A model generated the notes under the pieces. The model searched no databases. It was not told the DNA's origin and saw nothing but the letters and a program-made list of their open reading frames with translations. Position numbers and translations under genes: made by a program. 64,000 bases of DNA from Taxillus chinensis (taxonomy: Eukaryota > Streptophyta > Magnoliopsida > Santalales > Loranthaceae): positions 4,303,293 through 4,367,292 of the forward strand of contig CM042092.1 in the NCBI GenBank assembly GCA_023512835.1. The letters run 5' to 3'. Within the stretch, counting starts at the first letter, position 1. Every line of letters starts with the position of its first letter. Below are positions 22,449 to 33,635 of the stretch, in pieces.

Positions 22449-22994
22449 TCAACCCCGTGATGGAGGACCATATATCCCTGGAGGAAACACCTTGGATCGA
22501 TCACTGTTATAGTCGTTTAATTCAGCGAGGTGCCTCCAATTTCCTGTACTTTCCTGCTACACAAACATGTTTTTTTTTGTTTGTGGGGGGGGGGGGGGGG
22601 GGGGGGGTGGACTTTATTATTGGTTTTAACAATAATAAATAAATTTACATAAAAATTGAAAGGATAACCAAAAGAAAAAAGAAAAAAGAAACCTACCCCA
22701 TGATCAACCACCAAGTGATCAGGTGGAAAAGAAGCAGCGACTTCGCTATCTGGATTTTCCAGCACTTTCCTTCCCAATCCTTCAAACAAAAGCCGAGAAT
22801 AAGTGCGAGAAAACAAATCGGCACCGACGATTCAGATTAGTACCCATAGAAAAAAAAAGGGGGGGGGGGGGGGGGCTTGAAAAGTTGCATGAAAAGCTGT
22901 AGTACGTACCGGTACCGGCGGGGGAAGAGGAACCGGCAGCAGCAGCCAGAAGGGCTGAAATGAGAAGCCACAGCAGAAAGGAACAACGACCCAT
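22449..22994 (-). CDS. Putative small secreted peptide precursor (about 90 aa, 3 exons), family unknown
   Basis: Exons on the minus strand: 22994-22910, 22779-22697 and 22553-22449 (stop at 22451-22449). Splice sites are GTACGT...AAG and GTAGGT...CAG; introns are 130 and 143 bp and phases agree (85+83+105 nt), giving 90 residues. Residues 1-20 form a textbook signal peptide: M-G-R-C, then a hydrophobic core F-L-L-W-L-L-I-S-A-L-L-A-A-A-A ending in small residues. The middle has G-R-K-V-L-E-N-P-D and a P-P-D-H-L-V-V-D-H-G stretch. The C-terminus has E-L-N-D-Y-N-S-D, with Asp before Tyr next to acidic residues (the pattern tyrosylprotein sulfotransferase prefers), and then a Pro/Gly-rich end (V-F-P-P-G-I-Y-G-P-P). 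This architecture is that of plant post-translationally modified signalling peptides (PSY, RGF, CIF types), but none of their signature motifs is present. The last acceptor is a TAGCAG tandem site, so a form with one extra Gln is possible. Function is inferred from architecture only. Confidence 0.58.
22585..22607. repeat. G23 homopolymer (C23 on the peptide-gene sense strand)
   Basis: A run of 23 G on the + strand lies inside intron 2 of the small peptide gene, about 30 bases before its 3' splice acceptor when read on the minus strand. A companion G17 run lies in intron 1 (22859-22875). Homopolymer length may be affected by sequencing error. Confidence 0.9.
22859..22875. repeat. G17 homopolymer (C17 on the peptide-gene sense strand)
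   Basis: Located within intron 1 of the small peptide gene, next to a short A run on the + strand (so C17 then T8 in the sense direction). It is the second of two long homopolymers in this gene. Confidence 0.9.
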
Positions 22995-23095
22995 GATCTA
23001 CTTTGCGATCCCTGGAAATGGGTTGCTACCCAATTCTCAGTTTGAATTTGATTGTGGACTCAATACCAATTCCCTTTCTTGCATGGAGCGTCGAC

Positions 23096-23102
23096 TTAAA
23101 TA
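23096..23102 (-). promoter_or_regulatory. TATA-like box for the peptide gene
   Basis: Reads TATTTAA on the minus strand, about 102 bp upstream of the ATG at 22994, leaving room for a leader of about 70 bp. GC-rich sequence lies just upstream (GGGCGGGCC on the + strand at about 23113-23121). No start-site data support it. Confidence 0.4.
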
Positions 23103-24997
23103 CTGAGGCCGTGGGGCGGGCCTTCCACTTCCTGTTTGGCTTCAAAGAAAATGGCAGTCACACGCACCAGCTGTTTTGAACTTTGAAGTTTGAAGGCAAC
23201 CTCCTTTTTTACTTTTAATTTCACAATAATTAACTTTATGTTTTGAAACAACTTTTAACGTGGCAGATATTGGTTTGACCTAACTATGTCAAATACTTAA
23301 TAAATATTTTGAAAATTGTAAAAAAAAATCAAAAGGTATAATCAATGAAGAAAATAGTAACAATAGAAGTTCAAGGTTGAAAATTTGAAATAATCATGAA
23401 AAACAAGATCGCAAAAAAATAATAAGTAAAGAGAGATAATTATGAAAATACCCCTTCTTTGTTTTTTTGCCGGTTTTCTTTTCCAGATAATACCTTTCGT
23501 CAAAATGAGGAGGTTAAAGGGCATGCATGCATATTTGTTTTTTTGTTTTTGATTTTTTTAAGATATGATTATTTTTATATTTTTAGTATAGAAAATTAAA
23601 ATAACGAAATATTATTTTACTTTTTATTATTTTTATTTTTGATTTTTCTATACAGAAGTTATCATATTTAAATATAATATATATATATATAAACCGACAA
23701 AACCAACCTAAGAGAGTAGAGTAGGTGGGTAACCTTTACTCCGTTACCAATGTGACAATGCCTAGGGTAATGCGCCTTTAAATACCAAATTCAACTTGCT
23801 AGATGAAAAGCAATAAACGAAAAAAATAGAAGAAGCCCTATCCTGTTAATATAGCAGTTGCTGTCACGCACTATCTCGAGCCTGAGTTGACTTGGGTAAT
23901 CCATTCACAACAACACAAGTCTCCTTCTAGAACCCAAACTAGCGCGTGTAGTTTCGTGGGGTGGGGTGGGGTGGGAGGCAGACTTTCACCGTAATTTAAT
24001 GCGTAAACAAAGAGAGAAACATAATTCAGAATAACGTTTTAAAAAATACTAGGTGGTGGAAATATCCCTTCCGCAATGACTAAAAAAATTTATTCATAAA
24101 TATTTGATTATTTCTGTGATCATATATTCACCTTGTTAGTGTTTGTATAAATTGTTAAAAAAATTGTTTATTAATTATATTGTTCATACCTATAATAAAT
24201 AGATATTAATTAATATCTATAAATTTTAAAATTCAATTTATTGATAGTTAATACATTCTTTTTATATTTTTTATATTACAATATAAATATATGTTACTAG
24301 TTAATATATTACTATATAAATTTTTATGTAGCTAGTGATTTTATAAAATTATATGTATTAAATTATAGTATAATCATTTCTATTAAATTTTATAAAAAAT
24401 ATATAAATATTAATTTAAACTTTAAATGGAAAATTATATTTTGAAATGCACGAAATAAAATTATATTTTGAATAAATAATTGAATAGACAATTTTTTGTG
24501 TGTGACTAATATGACTAAAAATATTATCAAAATGTATTTACAAATTTGGTGAACAATAAATACATATTTGTGAACTATTTATGAATATTAACAAACAAAC
24601 ATAAAAACTAACATTTAAATTTTGGACTCTCTAGGATTAGATTCTTCATTCTCATCTTCATTGGACTTTTCTGAGTTTGTGTCTTTATTTTTTTGTCTTT
24701 CTCATCAGACTTTTCTTCTTCATAAGGTTATTCTACCTTAAATTCTGGATTCTCATCCTTAGTCGTATGCTTCTTCTAGTTCTCATCAACTTTAACTTCA
24801 CTTCAAATTATCACTTTTCCATGTCGGAGAAAAAAATACTCTATAGTCCTTTGTCTGAACTGAGTATCAAATAAATATTCCTTCATCGGATAGTTACAAA
24901 AGTTAAACAAATGAACATTAACGCCTCATTACTCGGACCAACTCGAATTATTGCATTCCTATGAAGTACCTAGCAACAATCAATTAATATATACACA

Positions 24998-25001
<4 letters not shown>

Positions 25002-25047
<46 letters not shown>
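25002..25047. repeat. TA dinucleotide microsatellite
   Basis: About 46 bp of uninterrupted alternating T and A, the longest TA tract in the window. Confidence 0.9.
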
Positions 25048-25048
<1 letters not shown>

Positions 25049-26086
25049 CGGTTAAATAAAAGTCTAATTTATGTTGTTGAATCATCCAATAACACGAATT
25101 AAAAGTTTTCACATAACATATGTTTTATTTCATCATAATTATACATGTATATATATATATAATAGTACCCAACCATTAATCATATATGGCTCATGATATA
25201 ATGTGAATTTATGCTCAAGTGTTTAACGTGGAATTTTTTAGTATGGATCATTAAATTTACATTTAGTGGTTTGAACTAAAATTTCATTTAATTATAGTGA
25301 AGCTACGGTAACTTTAACATAGTTAAATAGGTATAATATGAGTTGTAAATTCAACAATCCAAATTAAAAGTTACCACAAACCACAAATTCATTTTATCAT
25401 AGTCTTACATTGAGACGTGAGATCGAGTTCTTATCGTCATAATTTTAAATCTAGACCATCAGATTAGTAGTCAACGTTCTAATTATTTTTTTTCTTAACT
25501 ATAGTTCTGTTATAGTACAATAAATCATTATAACAAAACTACAATTCCATAAAACTTTAACTTACACTATTGGTTGCAACATCCAGTAGTGTAAATTGAA
25601 ATTTTCATAACAAGAACTTGATCTCACATTCTTATTTTAGACCATCAGTGTTTTCATATATATATATATATATATATACATACATACAACCTTAAAAGTT
25701 AAACAAATTGATAAAGGTTTATAAATTTAGTATTTACTTCATTAAAGCCAATTTAAATGTAAATATTTGATGAAATACAATAAATGACACTATATGGGTC
25801 TCATCATATATTAAAATGGGTAATTTTAACCTACAACAATTTGTATATTTTTGCCAATTTTGGAGAATGGTTGTAATATCATTAAAATTGTTCTCTTGTA
25901 ATATTATATTTCGATGTCTCCAACTCAAGCCCCTAGACATCTTCAACAACGTTGGGTAGATTCCACCAGCTAAAGCCATGAACACAATTGAAAAGGTGTA
26001 TCGAATCACGTGAGTCCAGGCCCTAATCACGTTGTGCAGTATTGTTCTGGGCTATTGGTTCACTATCACCTTCATTAATCGAGTTA

Positions 26087-26160
26087 GCCGATTTGTGATC
26101 CAATTAATAGGCTTCTTCTTCATGCCGATTTGTGATCCAATTAATAGGTTTTTTCTTCAT
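26087..26160. repeat. Two-copy 37-bp tandem duplication
   Basis: The unit beginning 'gccgatttgtgatccaatta' occurs at 26087-26123 and again at 26124-26160 with one base difference. It looks recent. It lies inside a balanced-composition stretch that could be a relic coding segment. Confidence 0.85.
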
Positions 26161-27587
26161 GTCGATGTTCATGTTCGCGATCAAATTGATGACCACCATT
26201 GGATGTGCGATGACAATCACATCGCCTTCGTGGTCATGTACTCTCTCACCTTCTTGTGCTCAAACTATGGGCCTAATGCCACCACATTCATGGTGCCACA
26301 TAGATATTTTCAGAAGGTCGACGTTGTAATAATCAATATTTGAAGTTGAGAATGTCATTTTAATGGTGTGGTTAAAAATACAATCGTTTTGGGTATAATT
26401 GGATTTATTTGGAGTTCGAATGACTTATGAGCATTATAGTAATATCCAGTAAAGATTAAAAGATTAATTAGTCAATTAAGCTGTTTTAAAATTTAATATT
26501 GTTAATATTTAAAGCAAATTTTGAATTTAATTAATTAAAAATTTTTTTGCTACTTCTCTTAGCTTGAAAAAGGTTGCCTGATGACTCTTAAAGAGAAAAC
26601 ATGTGTAAATAAATTAGGAAAACATGTGTAAACAAATTATTTATTGGGCAAAAAATCAGTATTACAATGGAATTATGACTCCTAAAGAGAAAAACTTTTA
26701 ATATAAATTATTAATAGAAAAACTCTGTATATCATACATGTTTGTGTGCCTTTTACAAAACATATAAAATAAATATTTTTATTTTTATTAAATATTTTAA
26801 AAATTTAAATTTTAATAGCGGTTAAATATAATAATAAAAATGTTAATATAATTATTTTATATCAATGTCAACTAATAATCCTACGAACCAACGTTGACAG
26901 ATCCTTGAAGAATTACCGTCTACCTCCTAGCGCTAAATGTCAAGATGCATAATGACAGTTGATGCCCTACGTTTAGGTCTCCAAGCACCGCGTACAACTT
27001 TTACTTTTGAGGTCCAACTCAAAAAAAAAAAAAAAAAACATTCCCGTTTGACGCGTGATAAACATAATGCTTACCTATCGTTCTTCGCGACTTTCTTTAA
27101 AGTTTTTGTTTGCAATCATTGAAATTCAGAAGACTAAAAACAGTACAATATTTAAGCGGCCGGCAATACCATAAAGGTTGAGTATTCCATTTAACTTGTA
27201 TGAGCAAATTATTATTTAATTAATTTTTTTAAAAAAAATATTTTAAAAAAATTTACTAATTAATTTATATTTTATCAAATAATAAATTCAACAGTTTTTT
27301 TTATTATAAATAAAATATTAATTTTTTCTCTTCACCCCTCACTCACTCCTCCGTCCATCGCCTTTGGGTCCTTCCCTTCTCTTCCTTTGCCCACGCCTGC
27401 GGGAACTGCACTTATCAACCTCAATTCCATACTTCAATCATCAATGCTCGGTTTGGGTTTAGTGGCATTCTTGATTTCTCGTTTCCATGGTTTCTTTGAT
27501 GTTTCTTGATGGGTATTATCATGGGTCTCTATTCCAGTCACTCTGGTCGATCCGTCAGAAAAATTTACAACATAAATAAATACAAAA

Positions 27588-27938
27588 ATGACGTCACCCA
27601 CCTCTATGGCACCGGCAGTGGTGATGAAACAAAGAGGCTTTATCTCCAACTTTGAAATCGCCTCCTGCTTCCCTCCAAAACGGTTCTCCCTACCCCTAGC
27701 TAGAGTTTCCCAAACTCTTCTCTCTCCACCGCGCCTCTCCGACCACCCCATTCTCGACACCACCGCTTCCGCCCACCGCCATCACCGAAAGATCTGCGAT
27801 CGTGTCGCCCAGGTTCTGGCCGCCACCCCCAGGGGAGGCCTCGGCGACGTCAGGCTTGCAGTGGCCTCCCGCGAGGGTTTCAGTGTCTCCATCCGCGTTC
27901 ACCGGCTAAATTTGCTCAGTTATACAATAATTAATTAA
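27588..27938 (+). CDS. Hypothetical 116-residue ORF in a GC-rich island, possibly a gene fragment
   Basis: An ATG-started frame in a CG-rich patch surrounded by AT-rich DNA. The N-terminus is rich in Ser, Thr, Pro and basic residues and poor in acidic ones (M-T-S-P-T-S-M-A-P; P-P-K-R-F-S-L-P-L-A-R-V-S), as in plastid transit peptides. A segment V-A-Q-V-L-A-A-T-P-R-G-G-L-G-D-V-R follows. The frame ends where composition abruptly returns to AT-rich, so it may be the first exon or a truncated copy of a plastid-targeted protein. No family was recognised. A minus-strand frame of 109 residues overlaps it and I could not exclude that one. Confidence 0.25.
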   Translation: MTSPTSMAPAVVMKQRGFISNFEIASCFPPKRFSLPLARVSQTLLSPPRLSDHPILDTTASAHRHHRKICDRVAQVLAATPRGGLGDVRLAVASREGFSVSIRVHRLNLLSYTIIN

Positions 27939-29820
27939 ATTTATTGTAGCAATATAAAGAATATTTTTATACAATTATATTTTAAATTGCCTAAAAAATT
28001 GTTTAATAAAAAACGATAAATTTAAAGTTTATCAGACTTTATTGTTGGAGTTTAATTAATAAATTGTGATCTTAGTTCTCACTAGTTCTATTAATAAAAA
28101 ATAATAAATTTAAATAAGTCATCATGTAATGTGAGAACCATAATTCAAATTAAAAGTAACAGTATGATATCTACACATTAATTTTATAACAATTATACAT
28201 TTAAATTTTATTTTAAATCTTAATTAGATTACTTTAAGTTAGGCATCATCAAATATAGCACAATATATTTAATGATTTTGCTTATAAAATAAGTATAAGT
28301 AGCATTGCAAAAGTATTACCAAACTTGCCCTCGGGAAATTGTTGAAAAGTAATACAACCTTATGTTTGAATTACTTGTCAAAAAGTTGTTAGTTAATTGT
28401 TTTATCAATTATATGATTTTATATGATGTTTTAAAGCTCATATTTCTTCAAGTTTAATTCTCACAACTTAATACCATCAGGATATCTGGGCTGCATGCAT
28501 TGGTGCAAGTGTAATCCAGGTGAATGTAGTGATTGTTTTTTTAAGTGATGGACACAAATGAATTTAAAACTATTTAATTTCATAATTCAATTTTCAAAAC
28601 GGATTTGTCACATAGTTTTTTTTTAAATATTTTTAATTATTTTCTATTTTTAAATGGAAACTTAATTTTATTATAAACCTAGAATATTTTTATTTATTTA
28701 TTTTATTATCTAAGAACATAATATTATATATATTTTCTTATTTTTATATGACTAAATTTTTTGAAAATATATTATCTCTTATAACAAAAAACTATTTTTA
28801 TATTAAAATTCAATACGAACTTTAACAAAATATAAAAAATAAAATACAAAAACTAAAATTCATACCAGATTAGTCATATTGCAAATAGAATATAATAACA
28901 AATGCGACAATCAACAATAGAGTCTCTCTATGGCATACGGAAAGAAAACATACAAAAAAAGAGAGACCTAAACTACTCTTTTTAAGTTTAGCATCTATAT
29001 CCATTTTCTTAGTTTGTTATACCCATACCACAACACAAATTATAAGGGGAGGAGCACAACTTAATGGAGGGCAAATCAACCTATTAGAGACATATGTCAC
29101 ATGCATGGGGTGACAGTGAAGTAAAGAACTATAAAAATAGTCAAAAAAAATATCATCCCAATGACAATGAAATGTAATTAAGGAGAGAGATATTTATAGA
29201 AGAAAGGGGTGTACTTCTTGGTCACACAAACCATAGTTAGTTCCACTACCTTCACATTAGTGTAGTTCTTATAATCATGACCACACAAGAACCAAAAAGA
29301 TATAAATCTAAGGTTAAATCCCAACAACACATAAGACAATGAATGTAACTTTTTCTATTTTATGTATTTAATTTATGAGTTTTAATTTAATATTTTATTA
29401 ATTTATATATTTTAGTAACGAGATTTTTTCTATTTTAATTATTTAAAAGTTTAAATCACTTTGAGCAGATTATGTCTATAAAAGTTGTTTCTTTGAGAGG
29501 ATTCAGTATGAGTTTTGCCCTGAACCAGATTGACCCGTATATTAAATGGGTCGGGGCGAGGTTCGGGTTGAAAATTTTTAATTGGGACAAGTTTGAAATC
29601 TAACCCATCATAGGTTTGGGATGTGTTTTAATTTAATGGGATGGTGTCGGGATAGGGATGACTCGACCCTATCCCTAGTTATTTGCTAAAAGAGGTGTGA
29701 AGAATGATATTAATTTCATGGGGCCATTTCTAATTCTTCAATATGTGATTTTCATGTGGGAAACAAAATTTGCTTGAATACATGTAATTGGAAGCAAAAT
29801 TTTAACGCATGCACTATGAA
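27939..29820. other. AT-rich intergenic DNA with a hAT-MITE-like patch
   Basis: No gene seen. Around 29525-29685 there is a patch with 'gacccgtatattaaatgggtc', 'gggtcggggcgag' and 'gggatagggatgac' whose GC-rich words resemble the hAT elements at 10733 and 39071; ends and target-site duplication are unclear. Confidence 0.35.
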
Positions 29821-29979
29821 TTAAATGGAAACCATACAGGTTTTCAAGGGAGGACAAATACGCACGATGCTACCCAGATTTCCTATGCCATTCACATACA
29901 CCCCAATGTCACTCCATTCTAAAAACACCCTATGCCCAGTGCAACAACCCTCTTCTAGTTCATGGTAGCATCCCTTTTG

Positions 29980-30024
<45 letters not shown>

Positions 30025-30087
30025 AGAGAAATGGTACATTGAGCATTGAATATCCAAATTTAATTTTCTATGCTTATTTTTCTTCAT
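29821..30087 (-). CDS. Hypothetical 88-residue ORF interrupted by a GA microsatellite
   Basis: An ATG-started frame whose middle is a Ser-Leu repeat produced by a (GA)n tract at 29983-30019 on the opposite strand. The C-terminal half is non-repetitive and Cys-containing (E-E-G-C-C-T-G-H; I-C-P-P-L-K-T-C). I do not recognise it. The microsatellite keeps the frame open by chance, so coding status is doubtful. Confidence 0.15.
29983..30019. repeat. GA dinucleotide microsatellite
   Basis: About 37 bp of alternating G and A. Confidence 0.9.
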
Positions 30088-31095
30088 TCTTCCTTATTTT
30101 GTTGTTCTAATTTTTTTAAACAAATTTGTGATTTTTTTCAAAATTCATTGTAGGATAAGTATTTTGTAATCGATTTAGTGTAACACTTTGAATGCTTAGT
30201 TTGAAATCATGTTTTTATTATTTAATTCGATATTTTATGTGTTATGAATTAATTTTCTATACTTTTGATTTGTTAATGTAATATTTTGATTAAGAATTGG
30301 TTTACTAATTTATTATGTGCTAATATTTTATTTGAGTGAAAAGATTTATTTTGTAGAAACGAAATAATCTTTTGAAAATTAATTCATAATTATTTCGATT
30401 AGAATAAATTCATAGTTGAATTATATTCATGGTATCTTGGTATAATTAAATTATGAAACCATAATTTATTTAATTTATATTTCAGGATAGTGATAAACAT
30501 TATTCAAGTGTAAAGTTAAACGGGTTATATATTTAATTAATTAATTTTCTTAGTTAAAAAAATCTTTGTTTTAATTAGTATTAATTTAATTTTTCCATAA
30601 CAAATCCCTTTATTTTTATATTTATTCTTTTTCATTAGTTTTAGTTAAACTATTATTTAAATAAGTTGAATTGAATTTCACACGTCTTTTAGTAGAGAAC
30701 GATCTACGTAAAGGCACTAGCTATATTTAGTTAAAAAAAATTGTGGTGCATTTGTGAAAAACACCATTTTCGAAAAACAACCAACACAATAACATCAATA
30801 CAACAAATTATTTTCTATCTCAAATAGTCTATTTTTACCTAATGACCAATCATTGGCTAAAAATGTTTTTTACCTAGCAAATATTTTCCACTAAGTAAGT
30901 TAAAATGCTCGTCAAGCATAATACCCGCCAGGAGAAACTATGTGATGAAAAAAGTTTTAGTGTACCGTAAATCTAAAGTTTAGGTCTCATTCAATTAGGG
31001 ATATTATCCTATTTTCCTCACTTGCGCCGCAATCCACCTTCAATCACTCACCAATAATGTAAACTACCTTTGATATAAGTTACACCATACAAGTC
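30088..31095. other. AT-rich intergenic DNA, no gene seen
   Basis: Low-complexity AT sequence up to the target-site duplication of the solo LTR at 31101. No motif or repeat of note. Confidence 0.5.
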
Positions 31096-31441
31096 ATATG
31101 TGTAAGGACCCGTACCTGTGTGAGGCTCAAAGTTAGGACCATATAGAGTTTGGAATACCTATCCACCAGCATGGCCTTAGCATTAGCATTTTGGGTTATT
31201 ATTATTATTATTAATATGGTGATTTTTAATTATTTTAATATGTTGTTATTAAAGTGGTAATATTATTAATATAATTATTTGAGTATTTGAGTGATTATTA
31301 TTATAATAATCAATGTTATGATTATTATTATTGATGCAATTATTGGATTTATTATTATTATGGAATTATTAAGAATATAAGTATTTTAATAATTAGACTT
31401 TGTTAATACTGTGTTGTTATTATTATTAGTATAATTGCACA

Positions 31442-31485
<44 letters not shown>
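31442..31485. repeat. AAT trinucleotide microsatellite in solo LTR A
   Basis: An uninterrupted AAT-type tract of about 44 bp with many ATT-type runs around it (31196-31570). Confidence 0.9.
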
Positions 31486-31486
<1 letters not shown>

Positions 31487-32228
31487 GGTTATCATTATTA
31501 TTATTAGCCTCTTAATTAATCATATTATTATTATTATTATGTTATTGTGATATTGATTATTAGTATTATTTATTATTAGTATTAAAAGGTAGAACCTAGG
31601 GCACAAACCTACGTTCCTTCCGTTGTACACAGAGTTTGGTAGGGAAGAGCAGTTAGTTAAAGCTATCGTTGCGTTTAATCAATTCTTCGATATATAAATT
31701 CAGGTAGGTGATTCTTGAATTCCATTATTGTATAAATACATGTTTGTTTTTAAGAGTTCGTATTTAATCTGTTCAGGTTTATATAAGTATATGTGTATAT
31801 GTGTATTCGTATGTATAGATTCTTTAATGTTCTTACGTGTTCTGGGCTTGGAGAGGGAAGACCACGCCGTCGCTGTCCGTGGATCGATCGCACGCCCGCA
31901 CACTGGTATGAGGAGGACGGAGCAGTGGCGACCGTGGCTGAATCTACTGCGACGTGTTGTGCGTTGGCAGCAAGGGGGGAGAGGGGAGAACAGTTCAGAC
32001 GTCACGCGCCGGAGGGAGGTAGAGGGGGACGGTGGCGTGGCTACTACGTGCCGGAGAGGTATGAGGCGCGGTCGTTGCGTGCGAGAGAGAGAGAGAGCAC
32101 GGCCGGCGGTGTCAGCTTCTCCAAGGCCACCGTGTGCCTAGCGCCGGCGTGTGGGAAGGGGGGCTCCCGTTTCTGCGAGCCAACACCTGTGTTGGGCCGG
32201 TACTTCCTTGTTTTTTTTTTTTAAAAGA

Positions 32229-32230
32229 TG

Positions 32231-32287
<57 letters not shown>
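32229..32287. repeat. AAT trinucleotide microsatellite in solo LTR A
   Basis: About 59 bp of uninterrupted AAT-type repeat after a T run. It produces long Asn or Tyr runs in the overlapping frames, which are therefore artefacts. Confidence 0.9.
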
Positions 32288-32506
32288 GGGAGAGAGCTTT
32301 TCACGTATTGCAGGAATTGGGAAGACTGGATGGGCATTGGGCATCCTCGTGGCGGAGAGCAAGCACAAGACGCGCACGCCCGTTTTGTCATGTGATTTGA
32401 TTTTATATATATATATATATATCCCTATATACTATGTATATGTTTATACTTCCAACACGCTGTTACTTATTTAAGTCAAATGTTGGAATATAAACATATA
32501 CTGGTG

Positions 32507-32545
<39 letters not shown>

Positions 32546-33635
32546 TCATTTATTTAAATTATTTATCCATCTACATGTAGGTGTACCGTTAGGGGTATGA
32601 TGTTACTGGTTTTATGATTAAGAAAGTTTGTATGGTTATTATATTGAGCACTATATTGGATATTCTGTTATTAATTATGTGTGGATGTGATAAATTGGTA
32701 TTTATTGATTGTGGGTGTGATAAATTGGCGTTTATTAATTATGTAGGTGGACTTTGTGGCAAATTGGTGTTTATTATCGATGGGTGTGGTTTTGTCATGA
32801 ATTTGGGTGGGTCAACCGCGGGTCCCACATAGGGCTAGCAAGAAGCCGTAGGTCCCTTATGTGGCTGGTAACCCAGGTCCCATATGTGGCAGGTTGTCTT
32901 TAAGGACACCACAAGTCCCACATATGGCTGTCTAGTAGTGATGTGAATTCCTGGAGTTGGTAGCGGGAATCCCGTGGATGGATGAACAGCCGGTGTGAAC
33001 CTTTAATGATGGAAATGTGATATGATGTCTTATTTGTGATTTAATGAAATTTAATTGTGATAGAATGTGACACTACACTAGCACAAGCATACACTGATCA
33101 TACGGACTTAGGAATTTATGTAATAGAGTACTAGAGATGGGGACCACCTACTGGGCATTCGTGCTCACCCTACTTTATTTTTATTTCCTACAGGTTGTAG
33201 GGAGTAGCTGGTGGAGCCATAGTGAAGCAGGACGGGACATCCTTGGTGTAGAATTTATTTAGTAGATGATTTGTTTTTATTTTATTTTGTCATTTTATTT
33301 CCCAGACTTGGGTCCGTGGCAGTTGTAGGACCTTGTTGGTGAAACTTATATGTGAGTTATTATGTGTGTTGGATATTATGGGAATTGAATGCAATGTCGT
33401 ATCATTTTAATAAATCTTGAATTGAATGCATTGGGAAGTACAATTCTACCCCTGTTGTGGAGTTGTACATGGTTGGGTTGAACACTAATTCCCTCGACCC
33501 CTGTGGTGTAGGTGTGGGGAAGTCGCATTCCTAGTTCTGTTGTTTTCAGGATTTGGGGGCGTGACAATATGTTTATTTGATCCATACTAGTAACTAAAAC
33601 AATAACTAATTATCTTTATCATATCTCACATCATT

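Larger units (their letters stand above)
23110..27587. other. AT-rich intergenic DNA with microsatellites and degenerate repeats
   Basis: Contains a GGGGT run near 23957-23977, TA-dinucleotide tracts at about 25002-25047, 25150-25161 and 25655-25678, and a loosely repeated unit around 25050-25640 (variants of 'aattaaaagttttcacataa'). The 25730-26345 part is less AT-rich, with long frames on both strands that I cannot assign to any family. A polyA run sits near 27020-27037. No supported gene. Confidence 0.4.
31101..33567. mobile_element. Solo LTR A, 2.47 kb, gypsy-type, with 5-bp TSD
   Basis: The element runs from 'tgtaaggacccgtacc' to 'gggggcgtgaca', so it has TG...CA ends. It is flanked by the exact 5-bp duplication ATATG (31096-31100 and 33568-33572). 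There is no internal region or second LTR, so it is a solo LTR left by LTR-LTR recombination. It holds two AAT-type microsatellites, TA tracts at about 32404-32421 and 32512-32541, and a GC-rich middle with meaningless overlapping frames. Length and the ends (TGTCACGCCCC in the opposite direction) resemble Del/Tekay gypsy LTRs; that assignment is tentative. A related copy lies inverted at 36408-38470. Confidence 0.85.

Noticed and set aside
31728..32400. Frames of 137 and 143 codons on the + strand
   Set aside because: Inside solo LTR A; composition-driven, running into an AAT microsatellite that encodes poly-Asn or poly-Tyr.
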